A stretch of DNA of 64,000 bases from Monosporascus cannonballus (GCA_004154925.1 QJNS01000142.1:62001-126000), one strand, 5' to 3'. Positions 39,501-52,330 are shown, numbered from the stretch's first letter. Notes: generated by a model from the sequence alone, not told the origin. Numbers and translations are program-made.

Positions 39501-42062
39501 AATTCATAGCATTTAACTTTCGTAATGGCTATTACCGCATCCGAATAATTAAAAAAAAAATGGAAAACGGCATTCAAAACAATATATGGACTTTACGAAT
39601 ATAAAGTAATGCCGATGGGATTTACTAATACCCCCGCCAGTTTCCAAAATTTGATTATAACCACTTTTAAATAATTCTTGGATAAATTTATGTTTATTTA
39701 TCTCGACAATATTTTTATTTATTCCGAAACCCTAAAAAAACATAAAAAGCATATGGCCCAAATACTTAAAACCTTAAACGAAGCGAATATTCGAATTAAC
39801 CCAATCAAAAATGTATGGCATATACAAAAACTAAATTTTCTGGGATTTACCTTTACTCCCGGCTAAATTCAAATCCAACGTTCCAAATTAGAAATAATTA
39901 AGGATTGGCCTATCCCCGATAAGGCGACCGTTATAAACATCTGATAGATCTTAAGATTTACGGGTTACGTACGCAACCTAATCGAGAAATACGGAGATAT
40001 AATTAGGCCATTAACGAAACTTATTATTAAGAAATACGTCGGAAAAAAGTTCGAGCTCCCAAAGGAAATAAAAAAAGTATTCCGAAAACTAAAAAAAATA
40101 ATTACTAACGGACCAATAATGAAAATGCCAAATCCAGACAAAAAGAAACGCCTAAAAACCAATACTTCAAAATACGCTTTAGGTGCAATTTTAAAGCAAT
40201 AAGAAAATAACGGCAAATAATACATAATGGCTTACTATTTAAAAGTATTTCGAAACGCAAAATTCAGATACTAGATTTACGATAAAAAATTATTAACAAT
40301 TATTAACGCTTTTAAGGAATAAAAACCATATTTCAGTGGGATAAAAAAACCTTTCGATATTTACTTTAATTACAAAAACTTTACGCGATTTATGAAAATT
40401 TAAAAACCAAACAAACGATATAAAAGATAAATAATTTTTTTATCCAGATTTAACTTTAAGATATATTACATTAAAGGAAAAGAAAATATCCAAGCGGATA
40501 TTCTTAACCGGAAAGGAAATTACGACTTTAGGGTCCCTAAAAAAAGCATATAGATATTATAATACAACAAGGACGGCACCGTACAGTTATATAAAATGGT
40601 AAAAAAGCTAACTTCCGAACTTTTAATACGGTTTTGGAAATCTTACGATATAAAAAAACAAAAGGAAATTTAGCAACTAAAAAGATAAATAAAGGATTAA
40701 TTATTGTACCATGGCAAAATTTACGTCCCTAGGGATTAACAAAAACAATTTGTAAAGGAATTTTACGAAAACCCATTATACGGACATCAAGGAATCTTCA
40801 AAACCACCAAACGATTACAAGAAAAATATAACTTTCCAAAGTTACGACGTATAATCAAAAAGATAATTAAGGACTGCAATATTTGCAACAAGGCTAAGGC
40901 AGCATGCCATAAGCCCTACGGGCTACTGCAACCTATTAACATTCCAAACAAAACATGGAATACCATAACTTAAGATTTTATCATTAGCTTACCTCCATTT
41001 AAAAACCCAGTTACCGGAATTGAATACGACGGAATATAGGTAATTATTAATAGATTTACCAAATATGGGTACTTTTTACCTTTTAAAAAAACGTAACGGC
41101 AGAACAGTTGGCTTACGCTTTTATTAGATATTACCTGGATAAATACGGAATACCGGAAAAAATCGTTTTTAATAAAAATACATTATTCATTTTAAAATTC
41201 GGCATTAATTTCTTTAAACAAATTGGTACCAAGCTTAAGTTTTTAATAGCATATTATCCTTAAACGGATAGCCAAACCGAAAAACTAAACCAAACCTTAA
41301 AATAGTATTTTCGAAATTACGTTAATTATTAATAAAATAACTGGATAAAAGTTTTACTATTAGCACAAATTACTTATAACATATCTATTAACGAGAATAT
41401 AAACGTATTTCCTTATACGGCGGTATACGGACATAAAGCAAAAACAAAACGGCCTAAATAACCATTTAACAAGGTACCAAAAATTATTATAATTACCCCA
41501 AAAGCAAAAATATTAACGACAAAAATCAAAACGATCCAGGCTTATCTTTAAAAAGAATTACGATTCCTTTAATAACGAATAACCCAGTATTACAATAAGA
41601 AAAAAATTAAAAAACTAATTTTAGCGAAAAGAAATAAGGTTTACCTGCTGCGCCAAAAACAAAATGCAACCTCGAACATCTCATAAATTAAAATAAAAAA
41701 ACCCAGCGACAAGCTTAATTTTAAAAAGCTTAACCCGTTTAAAATTAATAAAGTTATTTCTAAAATTAATTACCGACTGTCGTTGCCCAAAAACATAAGA
41801 ATATACCTTATTTTCCACGTTTTTTTACTTAAACCAATACCTAAAAACGTCCCGTTAAAAACAGACCTGGAACTTAAAAAGGATTCCGATAAATACGAAA
41901 TCGAACGAATACTGGATTCCAGAATGGTTAAAAACAAAATTCAGTACCTAATTAAATAAGAAAAATACTTACATGAAAAAAACATTTAAGAACCGCTTAA
42001 CCACTTAACGAATATAATGGACCTAATTAAGACGTTCCACCGACAAAATCCTGACCGACCGT
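36590..42062 (+). pseudogene. E5 gag-pol remnant with chromodomain
   Basis: A degraded + polyprotein. Gag at about 36970-37480 includes an EDLERFLVQAKFYLKFY block and a KLAAKYTTEFN block. The zinc knuckle (37647-37688) reads CFNYGKKGYFKSEY: one Cys kept, two Cys and the His now Tyr. The protease active site reads DLG (38729-38737) instead of D-S/T-G. RT at about 39300-39865 includes VLMVPKTKDNKQK and, at 39699-39710, YLDN where the second Asp of YLDD is lost. RNase H follows (TNTSKYALGAILKQ near 40155). The integrase zinc finger keeps His (40785) and both Cys (CNIC at 40875-40886), and the catalytic core starts near 40975. The chromodomain is at about 41894-42062 (YEIERILDSR...KNKIQYLIK). Chromodomains direct integration to heterochromatin in related elements. 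Stops are RIP-type throughout. Confidence 0.9.
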
Positions 42063-42750
42063 CTTTAACGCGGCCAAGGTCGCAGGCGATAACGATCCCC
42101 CGCTTAAATTAACCCCTTCGGCGTTCCAATCGAAGGAAATAAACGTTTCCGCAATGGCGTCTATCTCGGAAGCAAATTATGCTTGTTCCGCTTCCATACG
42201 TCGCTATTCTTCCTTTATCCTCTTTTATTTTTCTAGTTAATCTAATTTATAACTTTCCTTCAAAATCGCAAAAGCTTTTTTTTCCAAAACACTTTGTTGC
42301 AGGCGAAAACGTTTTAATCGACTAACGAACTTTTTCGTTTTCTTTTCGGCAGTTTCCTGGTATGCGGCCAAGGCTTTTTGGTGCGCGACCAGAATATCCT
42401 CCACCTCGCGCTGCTCTTTTTATAAGCGTTTGCGTTCCTTCTTAATTTTCACTAAGAAATTTATATCCAGCACGTTATAAGCTGAACGCTAACGACGAAT
42501 ACAATAACTACAACTAGGGATATCCGCCACAAAAAAATAATCAAGCTCCCCTAAACGAATACAGTTCGAATATACAACAACTTTAAAACCAAATTTCTCG
42601 ATAAAATTTGCACGGTTATTACGCGCTTCGTGCTAATTTAAACGAGGTTTTCTTTTCTTTTTTTGAATGCGGCCTATTATGGTAAAATCAGTAGGAATGT
42701 TTCCAACTTTTTCCGACAAAAACGAAAAATGGTAATTTACGGTTCTTATC
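42062..42750 (-). pseudogene. antisense ORF of E5: Cys-pair / coiled-coil protein
   Basis: On the strand opposite gag-pol, between the chromodomain and the polypurine tract, one frame is readable for about 230 codons with about nine TAA/TAG stops. It contains, in order, a conserved-looking EKFGFKVVVYSNCIRLGELD block, a CSYC pair (in ADIPSCSYCIRR), then a long Lys/Glu/Gln-rich coiled coil (KKERKRL, KEQREVEDILVAHQKALAAY, EKKTKKFVSRLKRF) and an acidic Ser/Gly-rich tail. This resembles the repetitive fungal hypothetical proteins that combine a C-x2-C element with a coiled coil; function is unknown. E9 keeps a more damaged copy in the same place and orientation, so it belongs to the element family. 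Confidence 0.6.
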
Positions 42751-42770
42751 TTTGGGACAAAAATCCTTAG

Positions 42771-42783
42771 AAAAGGGGAATAA
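42771..42783 (+). other. E5 polypurine tract
   Basis: AAAAGGGGAATAA lies immediately before the 3' LTR. It is the usual primer site for plus-strand DNA synthesis in LTR elements. Confidence 0.8.
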
Positions 42784-43221
42784 TGTTATAGGAACAGGGG
42801 TTCCTGTTTCGAAAAGACCAACCTTTAAAGCCTAGCGCAAACTTGTTACGGTTAAACGCCGGACGAACGGCTTGGCCCTTAAAATAATCTAATTGATCTA
42901 GGTAATTTAAGTGATCTGGACCAAATCACATAAATCACATAGATCATATAGATTCACGATATATTCACTTTGGGAATTGGGATATATATAATGGATCGGT
43001 TTTTTATGTAAATAGCACCTATTTAGTTTCGCTCTTTAGTTATTAATCTAAGCTCTTAGTTCAAAGGCAACTGCACCGTTCTTTAATTAAGGGAAAAGTC
43101 TTTAAATCTCTTTAACGAACAGACCACTAAATTATTTTTCGCCCTATTGTTACCTGCAAATCAAGACCCTACTTCAGATACTGCTCATACCTCCAGGTGG
43201 ATATATGACAGGTTCGTTATA
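42784..43221 (+). repeat. E5 3' LTR
   Basis: A 438-bp copy of 35904-36341. There is no net length difference, and the differences seen are C/T and G/A transitions. Confidence 0.95.
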
Positions 43222-43226
43222 ATTAA

Positions 43227-46200
43227 ACTATTGCAATTATAATCGAAAAGTAATACAACGAATTCGAATAATAGAAAACGATACGTAATTTAGTGTAAGT
43301 AATTTCGATTAAAACAAAATAATTATATATTTTTATTTTTATTTTTCGACGGTTTAAATGTTATTTACATTAATGGTAAATCACCGAAATAAAACAATTT
43401 AGATTTACGACATTACACGAAAATAAAACCTTAAAAATACGTGTTATTAAACGGCAAACATATAAATAAAATAATTTTAATATACTTAAAAAACGAAATT
43501 ATTATACTAAAAATAATCAAATACCTTCATTTCGATTAAATATTATTATAATATATATATATATATATATTATTTCGTTTTTTATATCAGCATTTAAATT
43601 TAAAAAATGTATATAAAAATAATTTAAAATTAATACACAATTTTTTTATTCGCTTATTTTCGTTTAATATTAAAAAATAAATTAAGTTTTATTTTTATTA
43701 AATTTAAAAGCTTGTATTTAATAAATTGTAAAATAGATTAAATAAAACTAAACATTCATATTTAATTTAAAATATAATGAAATTAATTATAGTAATTCTC
43801 AGATTCGATAAATATTAATGTTTTAATATTTCTAAAAACAATAGTTTATTTTTTACATTATATAAAATGTACAAGGAAATTCTATTTTCGATATTACTAA
43901 AAAGTTAAGTGATTTTTTATAAATAATAAAATTTAGTTAATTGGAAATATTGATGCTATATTTTTATATTACAAATTAATTTATATAAACTCTGGATTAT
44001 TACTACGTAATAAATATAATGAATATTGATAGAAGTTATAAAAGCATTATAAATCGCGCCCAGATCTAATAAAAATATGCTATATAATTATATAATTTAT
44101 ATTAATAATTAATAATTTAACGATAATCGTATGAGGTTAAATATTTAATCGGTATATAATTTAATCGTTTTCGTAATTTAAATTCGTAAGTTTGGTTATA
44201 ATAATATTTATATTTATAAAATTCGTTAATTTTTATATTTAACCAGAATCGCCGGCGTTAATAAAACGTAATAATCTTCAACTCGACGGTACAAATAATA
44301 TATTAAAAAAATTGCAATCATAATTTTTATTATAATTAAGAAATTATGTGTTAAAAGTATACATTATATAATAGATAATATAATTAGTAATAAACTTAAC
44401 AATAATTATAATATTATGGTAAAAAATAAGAAATAAAGCTTTGTCGATTTGAATTAAGGTCGATAATAAAGAAATATTTAATTTCGATGTAAGATTATTA
44501 TTATAAAATATAATAATTATAAACATTTATATAATGTTATATACAATTATTAATATTTTAAATACTTATTATATTTAATAGTTTAATAAATGTTTAATTT
44601 ATCAAACTTTACATAAAACATTAATTCGTTTTAAATCAAATTAATTAAATATTATAATAACGCTGGAATAAAGTTTTGAAATTAAAGAACTTAACGAAAA
44701 TATATATTACGTAATTTAAATTATAAATTATTATAATTATTAACAAATAATTTTTTTAATTTATAACTTTTAATTTATCATGTTGAAAAAGAACTTTTTA
44801 AAGTTTATTTTCCAACTCTTTTTCGAACTTATTATAATAATTTGAAAATATCCTAATTCGGGATAAAAATTTAAAATACAAGTCGATTATATAAATAAAT
44901 AAATAAATAATATTAATAATTTTTCGATAATACTAATTCCCGAGGTTTAAAATTTTGAATTCATCATAAATTCTAATTAATTGCAGTTTATAATTTTATA
45001 ATTTATAATTAAAATTAGTATTTATCTGCATACAGTTTTAATTAATATATTTCAAACCCGCTTATATACCTTAGTATTATTTAGATGAAAAGTTTCATAA
45101 TTGTTTTTTCGAATTAAGATTTATTTGATTATCTTAATAAATATTAACGGCTGGATCCAATTCCTTTCTCTTTTATTACTTTTTCTCTTTATGGATATAA
45201 TTAGGTTTTTAATTAATTTTAAACATTTCTGTATTTTAAATTTGTATTCAAATATAATAATAATGAAATATTTTAAACATTTACAGACATTTTTGATATT
45301 AATATCGAGTATTTTGAAATACTTAAGAATGTAATATTTATACAAAATGATTTAAATAATAATTAATTACTTGTAATTCCGAATATTCATTTTATTTAAT
45401 AGTATGAAACTAAGATTTATATAATATATATTACAAAATATATTACAGGTATAGACTGTTAATTAATGGTGTAAAAATATAATAGTTTTAATACTATTTA
45501 TTTTCGATAAACTATTATCAATTATAAATTATTAAATACGATTCAGAACCCGAATTATACGTAATGTTGAAAAATATACGTTAATTAATATTATAAAATA
45601 AAATAAATCTTTATTGCAATTATAAACATTTATTATTTAATAATCTGTAATTTACGCATCATTATTTTATAATTACATTTTAATATAGTAATAAAACTAA
45701 TAGTATTTTATATTATGTATTAGTTCTGTCCAGATTTAAAAAACCCGATATTTAAAAAGTATTGAAATATATAACTAAAGTTTTTATTAATATTTAATGA
45801 TTTATATTTATATAACCAAAATTCTTGAATAAGTATTTAAATGCTATTTCGATGTTACGATACTTAAAATATATATTAATATGCTTATATTAGTAAGTAA
45901 AATATCTTTTATAATATGGAATTACATGATATATTTTGTAAAAACCTTGTATTATTAAATTCTATCGAATAATTATTAAATGTAGAAATTCTTTTTTTAA
46001 AGTAAAAGTAAAATACGAAAAACAAAGACGTTTTTAATATAATTCGATTTAGATGTTAATTTAATATGGTTTCGATTTTTACATATATGTTAATATTTTA
46101 TTAAATCATTATGTATTTTAGAAATATAATTGTTGTATTTTTTTATTAAACGGTTATAGTATTATTTTTATAATTATATTTCGAAACTTTAATAGTATTT

Positions 46201-46632
46201 GAAATTTATTAGTATAATTTCTGTTTCATTCCAATTAAAAATAGAAATATGAAATATAATATATAATATATAAAATGAAATTTATATATTAAGTAAATAC
46301 GGTAAATAATATTAATATTAATAAGAAATATATTAATACATACAATATACAAAGAAAATATACGGAATATTAATATATTATTAGGTTTCTTTAAAATAAT
46401 ATGCATTACTAAAATTAAAATATACATATATATTAAAATTTTACATATTTAAATATGTAAATTGTTAAATTTATACAAATCATAAAATATAAAGAAAACA
46501 TTATATTTTCACTTTTTATAAAGAAAAATAATATATATGGAAAAAGGCTTAATATTTACATAAAATTATACGAAATTTATATTTTATTAGAAGTTTGTAA
46601 TATAATTATTACAATCCTAAATGATACTTCAT
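43227..46632. other. AT desert
   Basis: About 3.4 kb of extremely AT-rich sequence, with a short (AT)n run at about 43550-43570 and no supported gene. The 60-77 codon open frames at 44344-44526 and 45101-45345 have the Ile/Asn/Lys/Tyr/Phe composition expected of AT-rich noise. Confidence 0.5.
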
Positions 46633-46635
46633 AAG

Positions 46636-46726
46636 TATATAAAGCAGAATAAGGGCGTTAATGCTGAAATTATTAACATTCTATTTTTAATAATATAACA
46701 ATTATATTTTTATTTTCGTATTATAA
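46636..46726 (+). repeat. R5 direct repeat, copy 1
   Basis: These 91 bp align without gaps to 46984-47074 (offset 348). Shared blocks are TATATAA.GCAGAA, TTAATG and TTTTCGTATTATAA. The TATATAA box suggests part of an LTR. The outer limits were not resolved. Confidence 0.65.
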
Positions 46727-46917
46727 ACATTTGTCATCTTTTTTTGTAATTATGCGTTCGATTTTTAAATTAAATAATTAACTTACCCTGTTAATTAGGT
46801 ACGAGACGAAATTTCAGTTAACGTAATTATTTCGAGCATAAAGCAAAATTAACCCGTAATTTGAAAAATCACCATATAAACACCGGTTTTTCGGTAAAAA
46901 GCTTTTAACTTTTCATT

Positions 46918-46940
46918 AGTTATATCGTTCTGATATAACT
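46918..46940. repeat. small perfect hairpin
   Basis: AGTTATATC and GATATAACT form a 9-bp perfect inverted repeat around a 5-nt loop, just upstream of R5 copy 2. Confidence 0.55.
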
Positions 46941-46983
46941 AAAAAGGGACCTACTAATACAGTTCCAAGTAGCATCTAATAGA

Positions 46984-47074
46984 TATATAAGGCAGAACAA
47001 AGCGATTAATGTTCCAGTTAATAACGTTTTGTTTTTCAGGATATAATAGTTACGTTTGTATTTTCGTATTATAA
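46984..47074 (+). repeat. R5 direct repeat, copy 2
   Basis: The less RIP-altered copy of 46636-46726. Together the pair would bound a unit of roughly 440-480 bp, possibly a second miniature LTR element. No target duplication could be fixed. Confidence 0.65.
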
Positions 47075-48880
47075 TAATAATTTATAAAATGATTTTTATT
47101 AATTATAAATTAAATATATCTCTTTAAACTTTTCAGTATATATTATATTTTATTATGTAAATTTACGTTATATAGGATATAACAATTTTAATTCATTTTT
47201 CAACTTAATATCCGAAGTCTATATTATAATATATATCTGTATATATTTTACGATATTTTAAAAGGTAAAACAATATTTTAACGATAAAATATATGCGGTT
47301 TTCGTCGTATTTTTCGTTAATATACTTGAAATATATCCTAAACACTTTATTTATCTAGTTTAAATAATTAAATTCGTTAATAAAATTTTGAAAGGTAATT
47401 GTTAAAATGTATAAAAAATTATATATTAAAGAAAACCGAAACGAATATGAAAATAACCCGTGATAAAGTGAAATCGACAGCGTAATGTTATATAAAATAG
47501 TCTTATATCAATTAAAACATATTGGATTATATCAACATATATGCCATTTTCTACAGAATAAATTTATTATATATAACCGATTTTAAACATTACACCTACA
47601 ATAAAACCTTATATAAATATAATGAAAAATTAAAAAGAAATATATATTTAATATTTCCATATTAATTTAAACATATATTAATTTGAAGAAGTTTCGAATC
47701 GTTCAAAGTTTGTTTTATAACTTAAACTTTTTTATAATAGGAAAATACGATTTTTATATAAATATAAAATACTAATAATATAACTCGGAATATTACCTTT
47801 ATCAATAATCAGTAAAAAGAAATTTACGTTATAATATCTTATATCGCGTTTATAAATTATTAAATTATTAAATTCATTACCTATTCTCGATTAATTATAG
47901 TTTTTATAATTTAACTAAACAATTATATAAATTAGGTACTATATAAATAATACGAAAAAGAATTTATAATCTTATAAACTGGGCCGTTGAATTTAAAGAT
48001 ACGTATTAAATAGTTATTTTCTAAAATCTTTAATTTCCAAGGTTATATAGATAATAAATACATAAATTTGGTATAAAAACGTAGTAAAAATATCTCTACG
48101 TACTTTTGAAATATTCGATATTATTATATAATCCGAAGAACGGTTTTTAAAAAGATTTAAACCTAAATAGTATACTCAAAATTTCTAATGTTTTGGAATT
48201 CCAAAACATAAAGAGAATTATTAATAGATACATTATAGTAATCTACGAATAAAAATAAAATAAAATTGAAAATTTAAAAAACATTCAAAATGGTAAATTA
48301 AAAAATTAATAATAAACAAAATATACATAGTAACCTCCAAGTATCCGTTATTTTTATTTATAAATAATATAAGATCTTTATAGAATTTTGTAAAAAATAA
48401 ATCATTTAAATAAAATATGATTAAATAAACTTTTATTAATTATAATTTGAATTATTTATTTTAAATTTATTAAAATTATACTCCGTATCGTATTATAAAG
48501 GATTATTATTTTGTTTACGATTTTATTTTCGGAAACAAATAAATTATATTAATAGAATAATCTAACAGAAATTTTATATAAATTTATTAAAATTATATTA
48601 ATATTAACATTGTAATATAATTATAATATATGAAGCAAAAGAAAATAATAAAATAATATATTATTATATTAATAATTTAATTCATATAAATATACCATTA
48701 TTTTACTTATCCGATAGTAATAAAAATAATAACGAATCGTATTAAATAAAATAATTAATTAAATTTTTAATAATTTATATCATTAATATTTAATTTCTTT
48801 TGGTATATAAAATATTAAAATTATTTAAAATAAATAATATTGAATAAATTTAATATTTAAAAACTTTTAGATAATTGTTA
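47075..48880. other. AT desert
   Basis: No gene, motif or repeat end recognised. Confidence 0.5.
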
Positions 48881-48881
48881 A

Positions 48882-49155
48882 AATGAGGTCGGAGGAGAAT
48901 TGGTCTTGATCAGTGCGGGTAACCGTTTTATGTCGCGGTACGGAATGGGATTGTCGACAATAAAGAACTTAATCCGATTATATTGCTGGTATTGGACTTC
49001 GATGACTGAAAATGACAGAAGATATGCTAAGTAGTGATGGTGGCTGATGATGCCTAGGGGTTGAACCCATGGCGAAAAAGAACTTCTTAATATATATGCG
49101 AAATTCGGGCTTTCTGATCAGCCGAGCCTGATCATGGATATAACGCCCCGCCCCA
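48882..49155 (-). pseudogene. GC-balanced island resembling a gene start
   Basis: About 270 bp without RIP character inside an AT desert. Read on minus it starts with a GTGGGGCGGGG box (about 49146-49156), a palindromic TGATCAG/CTGATCA pair (49117-49136) and a CATATATATT segment. An ATG in favourable context follows at 49070-49068 (TCGCCATGG). The frame begins MGSTPRHHQPPSLL, meets TAA after 30 codons (48980-48978) and another soon after, both explicable as CAA-to-TAA, then stays open to the island edge. It may be a promoter plus N-terminal exon cut off by surrounding repeats. No protein family is recognised, and chance is possible. Confidence 0.3.
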
Positions 49156-49159
49156 CTTC

Positions 49160-51875
49160 ATTATATAAAAAGTTTTATAAAGTAATTTTTATTTTAAATA
49201 TATTTTATTACCAAACTTTATTTAGATTATTAATAATAAATATAATATTATTACTATCGGTAATTTGAATTTTTATAATTTTAAAATCCGTAATCAAAAT
49301 ATATTTAGATTTTTAACTATTTTTAATTAAAGATAAATATCGTTTAATAAATTAAAGAAATCAAAATAAAAATTAAATATATTTGAAAATTTTAAAACAA
49401 AAGTTTTCAAAAATTTAACTGAAATAGAATTTGCATTAAAAAGATAAACGATATTTAATTAAAAACGAATTTCTAAAAGAAATAATATTAACATTATATA
49501 TATTATTTTTTCACTAACGGAAATCGTTAATATGTTACAAAAATATTTTGTTTGTAATTAAATAAATGGATAATATAAAGAAGTTATACCGCTATTAATA
49601 ATTTAATATAATTAACGTCGCAATAATGTATAATATACGAAAAATATAAATAAACTTAGCTTTTTTAAAAATGATAATAATAATTTAGAAATTCTATATT
49701 AATAAAAATAAAAGCGATCAAGACTTTATTATTTTATAAAATATCGATTATATTAAGATATTTCTGGCCTTATAATTATTTAATAAAAAGTATTTATTCG
49801 ATATCTCTCAATTAATACTCTCTAAGATTTTTAAATTAAATAATATAAATAAATTATATTTTCTAATTAAAAATTAAAACATTTATAAATTATTTATTAA
49901 GCTATTTATATTATTACATAACATATTATTAATAAATAAGAACAGAAGATTTTCGTCGAAAAAATATTTATTTATTAAAACGTTTTAGTTAAAATCCTTT
50001 AAAATCATTCGTATTTATCCGATTTAACCAAAATATTAATAAGTTATTTTATACATAATATATTCATGTTTAATAGCGATCAAATAAAAATATATATATT
50101 TTACAAATTTGCTAAATTCGATTTCGAAAAGAAATTTTTCGTTCGAAATATTTCGAAAAATTTTACTTCTATTAAACGGTTTTAATGTAAATAATTCGGA
50201 TCTTACGTAAAGTTTTTATACAATTCACGTAAATATACGAATATTTTATATGAAAAAGAAAGGTTAGAAAATATAAAATTTCGATAACCTTTATTATAAT
50301 TACATTATTTCATTTGAAAATTAATCATTTATTTTTAAAATTACTTATATTTTATATATTTTCATTACATTATCTCTTTAGTAAATAAATATTAATATAA
50401 ATAAAAATTTATTTTTTTATCAATTCAATTAAAAATAAAAAGAAATTATCATTTTGTATTATATGATTTAGTAATTTTGGTTTAATCAATTCTTTTCAAA
50501 TATAACTAATTATTTTTTAATTTTTAAAATAAAATAAAAACATTTCGAAAAGCAATAAATTCTTTTTAAATATATGTATGCTTTAAAACCTTTTACTAAA
50601 CATTATAAGTACGGTCAGTAATGTTTTTATTTGCTTTAATTATAATTAACGAAATCGAATGGTATTTAATATACGTTATATGTTGTAATTTTTTAAAAAA
50701 TTAGAAGTTTTCATTTATTACGTCTATAAAATATATTAAGATAAATAATAAATATGACCCTGAATAACACGAAATATTATTATGATATTTTATGAAATTA
50801 TTTTATTTTGTAATATTAATTATACCAGAATATAAATTATTCTAAATTTCCTTTTAAACAATACTATTATATTTATAAATTAAAACGGTAATAATATTCC
50901 ATATAATCGAATTATATTAAAATATTATATTATGAATATAATTATACCTGTTAAAATTATTATACCAAAATATAACATAATTTAATTATATTTCATTATA
51001 AAATGTAATTTATTTTGATTAACATTATATTATTAAAATGATATACGGTAATTCTTTGAATATTTTATTAATTGATTTATAATCTTATTTAACGTAGCGT
51101 CACTTTTATAAATATTTTATTCTTTTAATATATTAATATTGTGCCGGCATAGATTTAAAAAAACAATAAAGGCTTATTTAATACATCAAGTAAATAATTA
51201 TAATTAATTTTGGAAATTATTTAAATTACAATAATTAAAGTTATAAAAAGATATATATAAAAATAGTTTTGTTGTTTTATATTGTACGATTATTAATTTC
51301 CTTTTAGGTATATAATTCGTCGATGTAACAACTTCAATTAATTGAATATAAACGTTTTAATAAAACGCTAACTTTGATTTTAAGTAATATAAATTATTTT
51401 AAATTTAAATAATAATGTTCCTGAAAAATAATAAAATTTTAATTAACAAATGTTATACATTTCTGTTAACCTTCGCATATTATTAATTTATTACGTAATT
51501 ATCTTTTTACTATATTAATTAAATATTTAATTTTAATAGTTAAATTTATTATTTAGTTATCGTTATATAAAATGTAATTATAAATAAACGCTTTAAATGT
51601 TTTACTAATTTATTAAAATTATTACTACAATATTATCGCACGTTTACGTATATTTTATTTTAAGAAATGTATATGTTAAAATTAAATAAAATAAATTTAT
51701 TATACTTTTTTTTAAAAAAAAGGTGAACGAGTTGAATTTCAGTTAATAAATATATTAAAATTTATAAATAATAAACGGGTTGTAATTAAAACTTAAATAA
51801 TATTAATAATAAATTATAATCGAAATAGGAATATATATATATAATTATTAAAACGTATTATTAGTAACTTATTAC
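49160..51875. other. AT desert
   Basis: About 2.7 kb of AT-rich DNA with no supported gene or repeat end. Confidence 0.5.
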
Positions 51876-51879
51876 CGAT

Positions 51880-52330
51880 TTCCGTTCTTTTAAAAAGCAA
51901 ATTTGCAAAACGGACCTTTTTTTATAACTTGAACTGAGGTTTTGTTGGTTCGTTACGGGGATTTGAGATATGATTGGTTAATATTTAGCGTTATAGAGCG
52001 GTACTTGAGTAACTTTGAAGAAATTGGGAAAACGAGCCAAGGAGGTCTGAGCTAGCTGAGATAAGTGTCCCACTAGTGTTCCTTCTACTTCTTGAATCAG
52101 AACTTCCCTCCTTCAACACCTACCTTTTTTATCAACACTCCTCAATAACTCAGCCCATAACGTTTCTGAAGCGCAAATATGATATGGGGCCTGATAATAA
52201 GTATCACATAAAGCAGCTCCTGGCAGAGGTTATTACGAGCTTTTAATAAAACATAATGGTAAACAAATAAAGTATAATAGAAAATACCCTATTTATATAG
52301 AAAAGATGCCAGACCTGAAGAAACAGTGGA
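51880..52330 (+). pseudogene. second GC-balanced island, promoter and leader-like
   Basis: About 400 bp of non-RIP sequence. From about 52075 there is a pyrimidine-rich, leader-like stretch (TTCCTTCTACTTCTTG, CTTCCCTCCTTC), as seen before start codons of many fungal genes. An ATG at 52184 opens a 20-codon frame (MGPDNKYHIKQLLAEVITSF) that ends at TAA 52244-52246, after which the sequence turns AT-rich. The TAA could be a RIP-converted CAA. It may be the 5' end of a disrupted gene; the protein is too short to recognise. Confidence 0.3.

Larger units (their letters stand above)
35904..43221 (+). mobile_element. E5: Ty3/Gypsy chromovirus, best preserved copy
   Basis: A 7318-bp element with two 438-bp LTRs (35904-36341 and 42784-43221, TGTTA...GTTAC/TA) and ATTAA duplications on both sides (35899-35903 and 43222-43226). 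A clear polypurine tract (AAAAGGGGAA) at 42771-42780 precedes the 3' LTR. The interior encodes gag, zinc knuckle, protease, RT, RNase H, integrase and chromodomain in Ty3/Gypsy order on +. An antisense ORF lies between the chromodomain and the 3' LTR. In-frame TAA/TAG codons and lost catalytic residues show RIP inactivation. Confidence 0.96.

Noticed and set aside
39965..40225. 86-codon minus open frame
   Set aside because: It lies opposite the E5 RT/RNase H region and has no independent support.
45101..45345. Overlapping 74-77 codon frames on both strands
   Set aside because: Composition is Ile/Leu/Asn/Lys/Phe-dominated, as expected by chance in AT-rich DNA; no start context or homology.
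48994..49055. C/D-box snoRNA suggested by TGATGA and CTGA words
   Set aside because: Box spacing and terminal stem are not convincing, and short words of this kind occur by chance.
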